Source: Isoetes taiwanensis (lineage: Eukaryota; Streptophyta; Lycopodiopsida; Isoetales; Isoetaceae). From it: DNA of 64,000 nt. The first letter of the stretch is position 1, and the number at the start of each line of letters is the position of its first letter. Of this stretch, positions 46,985 to 59,035 are shown piece by piece. A model generated the notes under the pieces. That model did no database searches. It worked only from the letters and a program-made list of their open reading frames with translations, and was not told where the DNA came from. The position numbers were made by a program, and so were the translations under genes. The DNA lies in NCBI GenBank assembly GCA_021234155.1, contig JAJEKV010000498.1, positions 1-64,000 of the forward strand, in the 5' to 3' direction.

Positions 46985-47800
46985 CCCATGCATCGCATGT
47001 GTTTTGGGCCGTTCTTCAGGTTGGGCGTTTGCTACTTATTGCGGAGTTCTTCATCGACGTTTCATCGGCGCTTCCTCTTCTCAGCATTACCTTATTCTCT
47101 TTGAACCCACCCTCCCCCCTTCTTTGTTTTTTTATATTTTGTACAAGTTACATTTTATCATGTTTTTCCACCGATTGGGTGATGCTTTTTTCCACCTATT
47201 GGGTGATGCTATTCTTTGGTATGTTTTACGTGTTGGTGATGTGCAGTACGGGTTGGCGGCGCCATCCGTTTTGGCGTCTCCATGCGGTGGTTTTGGGAGG
47301 CGATTCTATATTTTTACGTTTGTCTAAGCCCCTTTTGCCGAAGGCTTATCACTAGGGTTTTTCCTCGAAAACCCGAAAGGGCGGGTTTTTTTAATCCGGT
47401 GATAAGCTTTCGGCAGTAAACATCAACCACTCATCTATTAGCATTGTATTTGTTTTGGGGTCCAAATGATATAATTGGATTTTCCCTTTATTTTTAGGTG
47501 GGTAGTTCGCATGTGTGCGGCTATCCCATCCTCATTGTAGAAATCTTTGAGATGAATGAGAAGCCTATCTATCGCCAGCACCTTATTCTCTTTGAATTGT
47601 TTCGCAAGGCGGGGGAGGGGCTTCTTCCCACGCCTGGTTTGGCCAATTTGGCGTTGCTTTCCTTTGTCCTTTAACCTTTAGCCTTCATCCTGTGACCTTC
47701 GTCCTCGATCCTAGTTTGTTAAGGAAGTCCTTTGGTATTCGGGCGCTTTGTTGGTTTCATGCGAGTCGCAGTGCAAGAATGTGAGATACTAATTAGTATA
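46985..47800. repeat. Second copy of the 36.5-37.5 kb dispersed repeat, rearranged
   Basis: Shares TTTCATCGGC, ACCTTATTCTCTTTGAACCC and ATATTTTGTACAAGTT, the hairpin segment (47336-47415), CCAAATGATATAATTGGATT and ATGAGAAGCCTATCTATCG with 36.86-37.5 kb. It then continues with sequence matching 36.65-36.85 kb (GCCAATTTGGCGTT, GATCCTAGTTTGT). The block order is therefore swapped relative to the first copy. Confidence 0.8.
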
Positions 47801-47959
47801 CAGGCAAAAGGATACGCAGGTAGCGTTGTGGGCCGCGTTCCAAGGTGGGGTTTATGTTGCACTGGTAATATGATGTCTTGATATGTTCAAGAGCACCAAC
47901 ATTCCAGTGCTTGCTGAGGAAGCAAGCATCTAGGTATTATCTCAAACTATGGCAGTCTG

Positions 47960-48490
47960 CCTTTGTTTGGACTTGTATGCCACATTCCATCTGGCGAGCC
48001 ACTTAGCTCTCTTTTCCTTCCAACATGTCTTAAGGTGCTATGGCCCCATTGCTACGGTATAAGCCAGGCTAGGGAGACGAGCATTGTCCATAATGACCAT
48101 CTTTTGAAAAGAGACAATGTGGAAGGGCCGCTCTCTGAAGGGGCAACAACCTTGTCTCCTGATTCCAGGTAGCAGAGGAGGGGGGGCCAGACATTGACTC
48201 CGTACAAAAGAACAGGTTCCACCAATACCCTGAACATGTGTGATTAATGGCCTCAATCATATAGCTCCACTCTATGACTATTGTTCTGCATTGCATAAAG
48301 CGTCTTCCTGTCTGTTGTCGCTCATATACGAATCAAAGCGTCCCAGTGCATAGCAGAGGGGAACTCCACTCCCAAGTATTTGTAGGCGGGTGCCACTTCC
48401 ATATTTTTCCCTCAATAGCTGAAGGAGAGAGCCCTTGACTGACGCCAACAATAGCACAAAGCCTTGTAGTTTACCATAACACCATCCTTA
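47960..48490 (-). pseudogene. LINE reverse-transcriptase fragment
   Basis: Minus-strand frames encode KALSFSY, VAPAYKYLGVEF and, after shifts, FRVLVEPVLLYGVNVW. This matches the YKYLGV...LVTPVLLYGVEVWG part of a non-LTR reverse transcriptase just after the catalytic domain. Both ends are truncated and several frameshifts are present. It is the same type as 23419-24710. Confidence 0.72.
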
Positions 48491-49198
48491 GCTAACAACT
48501 AGAATATTTAAATGCATATAATTCTTTGTTAGCTAAAAAACCCCATGCTTAAAATTGTTAACCAAGTCTCTGTCTTGTCTTTAATGATTTTTGCAAGCAT
48601 GTAAAGATTAATTTATGACAATGGCATATGCCACCTCCAGATATGGATGAAGTTTTAGACATTGTTAGAAAAGATTGCATGCTCTACTAACATCAAAAAT
48701 CCCATTACAATTTCTGTGTGTGATTACCCTTTGTTCAAAGACCTATCCATTTCATTGGTTCTAGTTATTAAAACGTTAGGAACCTGTCAATATTTTCCAA
48801 GAAGCTTTGATCATTAGACGAGAATGATAATGCATCGTTCCTCTGCGGGCAACCCCAAAGAAGAAGGTTGGAATACTAAGAAGTGAACAAATATTCTAAG
48901 ACATATGTTATCTATTGTGCATATCTAAAAGAGGTCCCCATGCATATATAAATTTTCAACGGTCGCCTACAATACCTACTAAGATAAGTCCTAGTATTTA
49001 CCTCAATAACGACTTCATATAATGCAATTAATCTCACGACTATTACTACGCTATCAATTCTGGATGTTTATAATTGGATATGTTCACCTCAATGGAAGTG
49101 AGAATCTCCAGTTGTGTAGTTGTATCCTAACCTTTTTATCCTTATATTAATTTTACTTAGTGGGAAACTAGATAGACATGATTCTTTCGTTAACATGA
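48491..49198. other. No gene recognised
   Basis: AT-rich spacer between two LINE remnants. Confidence 0.5.
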
Positions 49199-51010
49199 TT
49201 TTTTTTTTTTTTTGAAGGATCAAGTTAATTAATATATAATAAGTACAAGAAGAGCGATACTAGGGTGCCCCTGCCCACACTTGGACGTGCACCCAAATGG
49301 CACGCATACCTACCTACGGCTCATGAAACAAACCTGCCAAAGCTGTCTACAATGAGAAGGGTCCTCTCCCATACGGCTGCCTTGAACTGCTCCTTACGAG
49401 GGCACGCCATGTAAGAAAGATATAATTTGTACCTCAATTGTGGGATCAACACCCCAGGCTGCACCTCCTCATTCTTGAACACCTTCAGGCATCGCCGCTT
49501 CCAAATGAGCCACAGTCACCAAGCCTCACACAAATGGAAGGCCAAACGCCGATGCTGAGACCACCCAGTAGGATACACCTCTAAAAGAACCTCTTGACTA
49601 CGGAGCGAGATGTGAAAGAGGTGTTGGACCCACTGCCATGCCAGCTGGATCTCTGTGCAAAGAAATATACAGTGCTCCAGAGTCTCAATATAAGCACCAC
49701 ACATCGGGCCGGTGATGATCGTCGATCGTGGATTGATCCACGTGAACCCATGTATTCACTCGGGGACCAATGCACTATACGCCCACGATAACTCCTCGAA
49801 TCTTGGAGGGCGAGATTGGGTTCCACACCCATCTCCAGATGTTACCCAGTCATCTCCCGGCACCTGGAGACTCCAGCCGTCCGAGGGAGGCAGCTCATCC
49901 TGAGTTGCCAAAAGCTCATAACAGGACTTTACGAAGTTTGAGGATTCGACTTTTGGATGACAACTCCACACACGCCATGACGCTACTGGGGGTTCAACAG
50001 CAGCGCATTAGCCAGCTGCCCCCAGATAGCACAATCCCGCTCCTTTAAGTCGAAACTTGTGACGGAAAAGCTGCCAAAGCGCCAGCTGCCCGTCAATATA
50101 CCACTCCCCCACCGTCAAGACCCCACGCTGCGCCCACATGTGCTAGGCTCGGGGATCGACGGTTGCCGCCAGCACCAAAGGTGAAGCACTTGGGCCGAGT
50201 GGAATCCATCGTGGCGATGCCTCTAACTGAATACAACTGGAAGCATCAATCGCAAACAGCGGGCGGACCTGCTCCCAGGCTCGCAGGAGCCCCTTCAGAA
50301 AGGGGGAGGCATTAACATATGGCCTGATTTCTGCAAATAACGCCCATGGAAGCCGCGCAGGCACGGACGGCTTATGGAAAACTATCGAGTGAGACAGCGA
50401 CTGATGAAGCAGGACCATGCCCGGGGAATCAAGCCGATTCTCGAGAATCCCAAAGATGAACTTGGATAAGAGGAGCTTACTATGGAGCAAGAGGTCCAGA
50501 AAGCCGAGGCTACCTGCAGCTTTGGGGCGCACGCACTTCCACCAGGCTACCTTGACGACCGCCCCTTCCTCATTGCATCCCCAAACAAAGTTACGAACCA
50601 TAGAGGAGATTTCCCGAACCTTGCTTTCTGGCGCCAGGATGACGGAGGCCATATAAATATGAGTTGAACATAAAATGGATTTCGCCACTATGACTCTGCC
50701 GGCCATGGAAAGTTTCCCCCCCTTCCACCAATGAAGGTGCCTACGCAGTCCCGCCAGAATGTCCTCCCAAATACCTGCTGCCGAGATGTCAATGCCGAAC
50801 GGGATGCCCAAAAGCCTAGAGCATGTGCCCTGCGGCTGCGTTCTCCAAGGAAATTGGGACACAAACACAGGCATGGGCTCTGCTGCCGGCCATAATGCCG
50901 AGCACTTCGTCCAATTCATTATGTCGTTTAGTATGTTCATTCTCGCAATCTGCCAAAGATGGTTCAAATTTGTTTCCTTTCTCGCATTGAGCTGCTTTCA
51001 GATAGCATTA
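49199..51010 (-). mobile_element. 5'-truncated LINE with poly(A) end (zf-RVT type)
   Basis: From about 50967 down to 50143 one 274-codon frame encodes the reverse-transcriptase C-terminal region: GIPFGIDISAAGIWEDILAG, LHWWKGGKLSMAGRVIVAKS, MASVILAPESKVREI, WGCNEEG and VAWWKCVRPKAAGSLGFLDL. At 49516-49704 MCGAYIETLEHCIFLC with AWQWV is the C-terminal zf-RVT finger. A 15-nt T-run at 49199-49213 is the minus-strand poly(A) tail. The element lacks endonuclease and catalytic RT domains, so it is 5'-truncated near 51 kb, as is usual for LINE insertions. Frame breaks between 50143 and 49830 show decay. It is a different LINE type from 47960-48490. Confidence 0.9.
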
Positions 51011-51124
51011 TCTCTAATTATTACTTGCTAAATTTTCCACAATAGTCTCTACTGGCACGTTTTGCTGATACATTATTCTATTTAATAGTGTCTGTAATGT
51101 TTCCTGAGTTTTAATGTTATCTTT

Positions 51125-51551
51125 AACTATCATTAACATTAATTAATATAGACCATTGCATCCAACACATTTAAATCAAAATCCCCCTGAAACCCCCTTT
51201 GGTTTGGGTGCATATTCACACGGGGGTTACGTAGGGCAGCGAGAGCCCCAAAAATTTTACAATATATGTATAACATTAACACCATTAAGTACATAATCTC
51301 AAACCTTATAGTATTTTGCAAACCTTAATATACAGTATACAAAAACTTGTACATGCATACCCCACAAACGAGGATCGCTATGTACGGTCCAGATCTTGGA
51401 ATAAAGGGCAAATATGCCCATCCGACAGCTCTCGTTGCCCGGAGTAACACCCCGTGTGAATATGCACCCAAACCAAAGGGGGTTTCAGGGGGATTTTGAT
51501 TTAAATGTGTTGGATGCAATGGTCTATATTGATTAATGTTAATGATAGTTA
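51125..51551. mobile_element. Inverted-repeat (MITE or foldback) element, 427 bp
   Basis: The left arm at 51125-51248 (AACTATCATTAACATTAAT ... GGTTTGGGTGCATATTCACA) is almost perfectly complementary to the right arm at 51430-51551. About 180 bp lie between them. The arms are about 120 bp long with very few mismatches, implying a recent insertion. The spacer has no coding content. Confidence 0.88.
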
Positions 51552-51989
51552 TATGTCGATTGTTGTATTAAAAATTTGTTTGGACCCTTCGGGCCCTTAG
51601 CAAGGAATCTTACATATTAGAAACAACGATACAAACTATACTAAATGTTAGAAACAATGAGAGAGACTATATTAAATGAGGCAATGTGTACTTTTGAGCC
51701 TTTCGGACCATCACACATTCGAACATGCAACACAACATGATCTTTATGGTACGACCTCTTAATACATTTACAATATTGTACAAGCATCTCCTAAACACAT
51801 TCACGCAAATATTCTCTTAAATATTGTACCATAATGGCTTAAAAATTCTACAACAGCCTCATGATTCAAATGACACTTGTAATACTGTTTTCTGTTTGTC
51901 TAACCACTCTAGGTACCTTATGTATGATATTCCCATAAGATGGCAATAATGGGAATTCTGCATTAGAATATCTCTCATTGCCCTTGTTT
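51552..51989. other. No gene recognised
   Basis: AT-rich sequence, the 3' flank of the RBR pseudogene. Confidence 0.5.
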
Positions 51990-53082
51990 TTACTCAAAAA
52001 GATTGTATCCCTCTATTTGTATCCCACACTTGAAGCAAAAAAATGAACCACAATAAGAGCAAGTCATTTTGTTACACCCTTCTGATTTAGATATGGCCAT
52101 CCTGCAATTTGGACATTGCTTAGCCTCACGGTTGACCACATTCAAACTTAGTATATCATTGAGAATATCCTCTTCTTGTTTCCTTTGTGCCTCACCAGCT
52201 TGGCTTCATTTTCTTCGCTCCTGTATCCACACACAAAAGAAAAGCATTGCTTACTACTGATAAGGAGATAGGGTTCTACACAATACAGATTGCTTGAAAT
52301 AAGTCCTACAAAAAGAGTGGTTTTATCAATGCTTGAATAATTCTGAAACTCCTTTTTACCAAGCGCTAACAGTGGCTTGAAAATGACACTGACATAGTGT
52401 ACATTCCATTCTTTGTTTTTCAAGAAAATTAAACTGGATTTATGAACAAATCAATGCCTCACTATTTCATTTCATGTCTTCATCCAGATTCCCTACTTTT
52501 CACGTACTCTATATGAACAAGCTCAAGGAAGTGAAAGGCGGGATATCCACTGAAAGAAATGATAGTAAAGATTTTACAAAGGGCTTGTGTAATTCAAACA
52601 ACATAGATGCCTCTTCTTGATGGTGTTAGCAATATTCTCGTGGGAAGCCTTTTTAGGTTTAATGCTAGAAAAGTTGAACATATGCAAAAGATGCTAGAGT
52701 AATCTTTGGTACGAAGAATCGTAAAATGGCTTACGGTGACATACATTGTTGTCCAACATGCCAATTCCTCGAAGAGTGTACGAAATTTGAAGAAACATTT
52801 TGCGCATAAAAGGCGTGATGATCTTTGTCTTCAATACAAACAGTCTCTAGCGTGGACAATAAACAACATCAGCCATGGCATCCAAAGTCTTTTGCAACAT
52901 CAAACTCTCCCATCGCTGAAATTCCTCATTCCCTAGCAATTCTTTCAATAAAAATGGAGGGATCGATCCTTTGCAACTAGGGTCGGGACATTTCAACTTA
53001 ACTGTTTCGTCTTTAACATGCATTAATACATATTGCTGCATACAATAGGCATGCTGACAAGGAAACCTGGCAAAGTCTTTCC
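51990..53082 (-). pseudogene. RNF14/NHL8-like RBR E3 ubiquitin ligase, truncated and frame-broken
   Basis: After an acceptor (ATTTCAG, 53083) the minus strand encodes the end of RING1: [39 protein letters not shown] and [13 protein letters not shown]. The IBR follows in shifted frames: CIEDKDHHA, CAKCFFKFRTLFEEL. The last exon (from about 52195) encodes QEEDILNDILSLN, then RING2 AKQCPNCRMAISKSEGCNKM and TCSYCGSFFCFKCG, ending at TAA 51990-51992. RBR ligases pass ubiquitin through a RING2 cysteine, here the Cys of EGCNKM, which is retained. In RING1 the Cys expected two residues after YC is absent, and two IBR cysteines are Arg and Phe. The N-terminal RWD domain and first RING1 cysteines are not found. 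I judge it a pseudogene; if a 5' part exists it lies beyond repeat-like sequence. Confidence 0.82.
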
Positions 53083-56000
53083 CTGAAATAAATGGAAATG
53101 CAAAAGCATCAATAGCATACCCAACGGAAACATCCAACAACCAATTCAAATTTGAAGAAAGAGGAATACGAAGAACTGGAGCCAGATGCCAAGAATGCCG
53201 AGGATGACCTTGAAGCTAAAAATGAAAGGGCAGATTAATTTGATGGCGGATGAAGGAGGAGGGGGAGCTACAAATTCGCCCTGATTCGCCTTGCTTCGGC
53301 CGGATTTGCCCTCTTTGCAAACTTTTTGTAGTTTCGCCACGCAAATTCATAAGCGACCTGCGAGGCGGGGGAAGCAGAACTGGAACTCGCATCTTGAACC
53401 GTGGCCGGAAGTCGAAATCTTGCTTACTTTGCTCCTTTGCAGGAAAATGTTCCTTCCAAAACAATAACTCTGGCCGATGCAAATCGAGGATGCCCAGATG
53501 CCTTCCATCCCTTCCGACCAACGTAGGCTATAATAAACCTTAAAGTTAAGCTATCGAGCCCTACATGCCTTTAGATTTTTTTTTTGGGTTGCCCCTAGGG
53601 AGGCAATCCCTTGTTTATGTGGGTTTTTGGCATATTCATGGTATATGCTAGCATATACCTAGAATATGCCAAAACTACGCTAAAACCTCTTTGTAAAAGT
53701 TTGTAAATGTTAGGTCATCCCATTTGCCGGCAAATTAGCGTGCATACCCCGGCTACTAGGAAGTTTGGATGCATGGAGGACCAGGGGAACGCCCTTTATC
53801 CATATGCAAATCTCTTTATAGCGGACGAGTCGCAGAGGGAGTGTGCGTATTGAATTTTTTTTCTTTCTTTCTAGTTCTTTCTTAATCCTAAGTTGATCCT
53901 ATGCTCTTTATTTTTGTTTCCGCCGGCTATGGAGATGTTGCTCTGTTCCGTCAATCCTACCACTGACTCCATATATTTTGGTTCCATTTCCGACCACTGA
54001 TTTCAAATCTTGCATTGCCTTCTCAATTTTGAGGTCTAGAGGCCCATTTTTCAACATTCTGCCAGATTTGGGTATCAGCAGTTTTGGGCATTTTCGGCAC
54101 TGACAATGTGAGCGTACCAAGCTATGGACGAGCTTCACAGCCTGAATGAAGAGGTCATACAATATAGTCCTTGGTCAGGTACAAACTTGAATTGTTAGAG
54201 CCTATTTCTTATTTGCGTGTGCAATATGTAGCATTATAACAGGGGGTTTGTTTCGTATTTTTATACAGTTTTTGCTATGGTTTTCATATGATTTGATGGG
54301 TGTATTGTGCGAGGCATACTAATCAGTATATCTAGAGCGCACACTGTATTCTCATATTCGAATGCCATATTATCTATGATTTTGCAATGGTTTAGCTTTG
54401 AATATTTCTCCATGAAAAAAACCATCTATTTTTAGTCCCCGGAAAACACATGCAAGCATCGAGCTCTCTCATTTTAGGGTTTATGGAAAAGAGGGCATGC
54501 TTTAGGGTTCTACAGTCCATTTTTCTTTCTCTGAATTCGAGATCTTCATTTTCGTTTGTTCTATCCTTCTTTCTTAGCATTTTTAGTGCTAGCAATTGCT
54601 CTGGTTTTATCAAATCATATCTCATTTTATATGCTGAGCAGGACAGATTCGGGGAAGCAAATGTCGGTTCGATAAATGAGGATGTGATGGATTCATTTTG
54701 CAACACATTTGGGATGCAAACTTCGGTCCATGCTTTGCAAAGCCGGCATGCAATCTTTTGGAGAGAGAACCCCAAATCTACTGTCTCAAACATCTTGTGG
54801 TTCAAGCAGTATTTACGAAGATGCTTATTTCCGTCGTTGAAGGTAACCCCTTCCTTTTTAGCTTCTTAATCTCATTTTCCACACTTTTCGTCATATCTCT
54901 ACCTGATTCGACCCTTTGGTCACGACTTGGTGAAAAACTATTATCAAATGCCAAGCATTTAGTCTTAGATCTCTATGATTGCGAATTATACCGATTATTT
55001 GGAGGCTTGCAACCCCCGCCTTGTGATCTCGTTACCTATATCAAAATCGGCAAAGAATTATGCTTTCAGGTGGCTCAAATTGGTGGTGTTTTAACAATTG
55101 CTCTTGCAGGCCTTAGACTCTGATTTGGCCATTTCTTGTTTGGCTTTTTGCTCGGATAAAGAATCTACTTGTTTTCTCGATCACCGATCAAGCTAGCTAG
55201 ATTGTTGGTCGCCTTGGTGGACGGAGTTCTCTTGAGGCGTAGGAAGTTTCTAAAAGCGTAGGTCGTTATCTCCGGCCGATTTCGTGCCCAAAGCTAACAA
55301 CCCCATTGAAACAGTTAATTAATTTATTGCTCCATTCACAACATCAAAGCGAGGTGTTGAGCTGCCCACATAATTCAAAAAGAATCGTTTAGCCTCACCC
55401 GGCTTTTTCGACAGAGGTAGGCCATATTTCCATTTTGTCATTCTTATCATTGATAAACGAAGAGATTATTTCTTCTTTGCATGCAATTTGCCATACCGAC
55501 TTGTTGCTTGATGAGAGCTCTCCAGCCACACATTTCGATGATTAATAACTGCATTACGACCAAAGATATCGGTCATTTCATTTTGAAAGGTAGGCGCAGT
55601 AAAGAGGCTAAGCTATAGGAGATTCGGTAAGAGTTTTTTTATGTTCATAAACATCTTTTGTTATTCTTGTCTAAGATTGATTACTTTGCGATAGGTTATC
55701 AAGCACGTTTAGAAGGAATGAAAGGAAGAAATACTGATTTGCTTTTCTCTATGATGGGGATTTTGTTGAGGCGGCTTTTAGGAGATCCAACCTTGAGTGG
55801 TGTAAGTTATGTCATTGTTGATGAAAAACATTGTTTTGAAAAGTTGTGTCATTGTTTTGTCATCGGTGGGGTCTATTTAGTACAGAGAACTATCCCGCAG
55901 ACGTCGGATCTTTGTTGAATGTGATTGACCATGCTTCTATAGACTTGGAGGCATGGCTTGTTCTCTCATCTTAGGAAGTTTTTGGTGATTGCCATCCATC

Positions 56001-56513
56001 TTTTCTGCTGGCTCATGGGTTTTGGGCTTGGAAGACTCCAGCATCTTTGGGTTTCCCCTTTTGTTTCAAGCTTCTCTAACTGTAGCATGGGCAATGGCTT
56101 GCATGCCAAGTAATGGGGTGAAAAGGAAGGGGGTGAAGATGCCTTAGGATTTCCAATTCTTATGGTTAATTGACAACCGCTTTCTTCATCTTTTGAGTTA
56201 TCTTGCAAGAGAAGGCAGCGCTAAGTGGGTGCCTTGTACACATATCATGGTCTGTTGTGGAAATGGAAAGAACTGAACCATGCTTGGTTCCTGAGTGGCT
56301 ACCTCATGTATTAATATTGGTATTGGTATAATATTACATATGTCTAATTCTATGCAATGTTTTCGTTTCCATAATTTGAGCACCTCTAGTTTGTTAGAGC
56401 AGGTTCTACAGAGTCTAAATGAGGGTTTTGGTGGAGGAGAAGATCTTAATATGACAAGTGTAAATAGCAGCCCTTCTTCACTCTCAGATACTAGCAGCAC
56501 CGTTAGCAGGGGC
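53083..56513. other. No gene recognised; weakly protein-like segments
   Basis: Includes an open region at 53216-53543 on both strands, a hairpin (listed) and an open plus-strand stretch at 54450-54869 (NEDVMDSFCNTFGMQTSVHA) with a competing minus-strand frame (KMRYDLIKPEQLLALKML). At 54950-55120 a frame reads LVLDLYDCELYRLFGGLQPP. None can be assigned. AACAGGGGGTTTGTTTCGTA at 54238 repeats 42162. Confidence 0.35.
53625..53674. repeat. 50-bp near-perfect palindrome without loop
   Basis: TTTTGGCATATTC and GAATATGCCAAAA flank GTATATGCTAGCATATAC, itself a perfect 18-bp palindrome. Only the ATG/CTA triplets between them fail to pair. A second hairpin, GGGTTGCC...GGCAATCCC, lies 30 bp upstream around CCTAGGG. 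Confidence 0.93.
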
Positions 56514-56990
56514 ATGGAAAGGTTTCCTATATATCTTAATGTTTATGATCTGACTCCCCTCAATGGTTACTTCTACTGGTTTGGTGTGGGGATTTATCAT
56601 TACGGCATAGAAGGTTGGTGCAAAATTATGGCATTTCATGCGACATTTTGTTTTGCCTTGATTACTTAGACCAACGGTGTTGCTCATGTGTTGGCTGCAG
56701 CTCATGGGGTGGAGTATGGATTAGTGCGCATGATTATCCTTCTAGTGGCGTGTTTGAGGTAGAACCGCAGAATTGTCCGTGTTTTTATGTAGAAAAACCC
56801 TTCAAATAGGCATGTCGACTGAATGCCCTTGAGTTTAGGGAGTTTATTGAGGAACTTCTTTGGAAACTATAATGGGGATTCTTATCACTTGATTGTGAAG
56901 AAGCGCAACCATTTTAGTAGTGATGTATGCATGAGACTTATTGGTAAACCTATTCTGGATGGGTAAACAAGGCTTGCTAAGTTAGGTGAG
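56514..56990 (+). pseudogene. DeSI/PPPDE-type peptidase (DUF862), catalytic Cys replaced
   Basis: From ATG 56514 the plus strand encodes RFPIYLNVYDLTPLNGYFYW and FGVGIYHYGIE. A GT/AG intron follows (56614-56700, joining GAA-G|CT), then HGVEYG and, after a 2-bp shift, AHDYPSSGVFEVEPQNCP. Later frames give LEFREFIEEL, YNGDSYHLIVKKRNHFSSD with VCMRLIGKPI and GWVN/RLAKLG. This is the complete PPPDE fold of plant DeSI-like proteases, which remove SUMO or ubiquitin from substrates. The catalytic His of the YH(S/Y)G motif is kept. The catalytic Cys of the family KNCNHF motif is Arg here (CGC at 56904-56906). With three or more frame shifts it is a pseudogene. The segment upstream (GGGEDLNMTSVNSSPSSLSD) may be a first exon or 5' leader. 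Confidence 0.85.
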
Positions 56991-59035
56991 CTTTTTTTGT
57001 TCTTTAACAACGTCCCAAGTTTGTCATTTGGTTTCTTTTATTTACGCTTCTTGCACATTGCTATTTAGTTCCAAAGCGTGAATCGCTCTCTTCGAATCAT
57101 ATTGTATATGCGAGCCAACTGTAAATCGCTTATTGCAGAAAAGTTTGCAAGTGACCATTTTGTCAAACACACTCAAGAATATATTGAAGGTGCAAAGATA
57201 AACTTTACATGCATAATTGAAAATGTTAAGATTGCATTCTCTTTGACCTTGAAGTGATGTTTCCTGTAATATATTAAATACTTGCTTGTGGAATTGCGCA
57301 TGGAAGTGAAGAAATAGATGAAAGAAGAAGCGAGTAGAAATAGTAGAAATTGATAATGAGCAAGATCGGGCGCCGCTTTCCACATCTATTTGTACCTTCC
57401 CAACCTTTGATGCAACGCCTAAAGAAGCGCACTTGAAACGTATTCGGTATCTCTCACGAAAGAGGTTCAAGCTCACGGGATGTGTATGAGAATTGAAACA
57501 ATTTGTTTTGTGTTGTTAGTAAGATACTATGAATCATCAAACAAGATAGCAACATTGATGCCAAGTATTGTTGACTATATATGGTCACAAATTATGTGGC
57601 TTCACATCCGGCCCCTGGTTCATATCAATGTTTATAGGTTATTAGCACGGTGTATTTTATCAACTGTTGTGCGGTGTTTTAGGTACTTGGAGACATGGTT
57701 CAATCTCCCGCTTTTGGATAGAACAATGGTGTATTTTATGCAGAGCTGTTTGGATTTTAGTACTTGGCAACATGGTTGAAGAAGTTAATCATGCCAAATA
57801 TTTTGAAACATGTGAAATGTAAGTTGAAGTTACTCTTAAATTGTTGAAAACCAAGAAAAGATTGACATTTTACCTTTCGGTATTTGATCAGGTATGATGT
57901 TTAGATATTCCTAGCATTATTTATTTCATGTGCCATGGCATGGTTGAGAAGTCTTATGCATAATATTCCAAAATCAGGCGATCTACTGTTTTAGAGCAAG
58001 TTTTGAAGTAACGAAAAGTCCCCGCTCACTCATGCTCTTTTAAAATGCGCTTCCTGCTCATTTTCCTCTTCAAAATCATCTTAGACCTCCAAAAGCGGCG
58101 AAATCACATGATCCTTTTTTTTATTGAGGAATCGTCAAGATCAGATTATATACCTACTAGTTTGAGCTCGATTAACAATAATTACTGCACGAAATGGCTT
58201 GATAAATGGACATTTCTTCTAACACGCTTTTTTTTTTTTTTTTTTCTAACTCGCTTTTCGGTTGGCTTATTGGGGGTTTTAATTTGCGCGTGCTTTCAAG
58301 GTTTTAGATAGGCTTGAAAGTGTTGAAACAAGCAGGGATGAGCTTGAACAATGGATAGAATGGAAGATAAAAGGGAATAGATATTCTTGAATGCTAAGAC
58401 CAACTCGGAATAGAAGGGCATCGCAATCAAGTTTTAAATAAGCATGTTTAATCCACAATATGGCTTTGGTGGGATGGGAGCTATTCTATATATGAAATTG
58501 TAGACGATTTTGTTACTTTATAGAGAATAAATAAAAACAGGATAAATGGTTTTCGTGATGATCTAGTTGTAGGCTTTGCATTCAATTTGCCAATACAAAA
58601 TTACTTATTTTGTTGCCATTTTAAGGGATGACAGTGAAGGATAGAGGTTTTAAATTAGAAACATTCCCTTATGAGCAGCTTATTCTTGCAAACAATAGGA
58701 TGAAAAATGCAGACTTCGTTTCATGATCATGAAAGATATGGTTGGTTTTTCTATACAGAATGGCATTTAAGAATGCATTGGGCAGCTCATATGACATGAA
58801 GTGACAGAATTTCAAGCTAGTTCCATGGCCTATTTATGATCAACGAAAAACTTCTAGTCTTATTTAAGCATTCAATTTGTTTATGGTTTCACAGTGCAGA
58901 ACTCCAAGATAGCATGTTCAAGTGTAGCAGAACCTATAAACTATTTGTTGGGAACCTGCAAACATTTTGATAGTAGAAATTTATAGGGGACCATGGTGAT
59001 TGGAACTTAATGTTTGCTGATTGCTTCAATAAAGG
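56991..59035. other. No gene recognised
   Basis: AT-rich sequence. A 144-codon minus-strand frame (57042-57476) has no family features. It contains a 79-bp duplication, listed at 57649, and long T-runs at about 58229-58246. Confidence 0.45.
57649..57780. repeat. Imperfect tandem duplication, 79 bp
   Basis: GGTGTATTTTAT starts at 57649 and 57728. Both units end TTTTAG(G)TACTTGG(A/C)(G/A)ACATGGTT. Confidence 0.75.

Noticed and set aside
51139-51519. Two mirrored small frames in the inverted repeat
   Set aside because: They are the two arms of the inverted repeat read on the same strand, not genes.
57042-57476. 144-codon minus-strand open frame
   Set aside because: No recognisable motif or splice context, and it has Phe/Leu/Ser-rich composition typical of chance frames.
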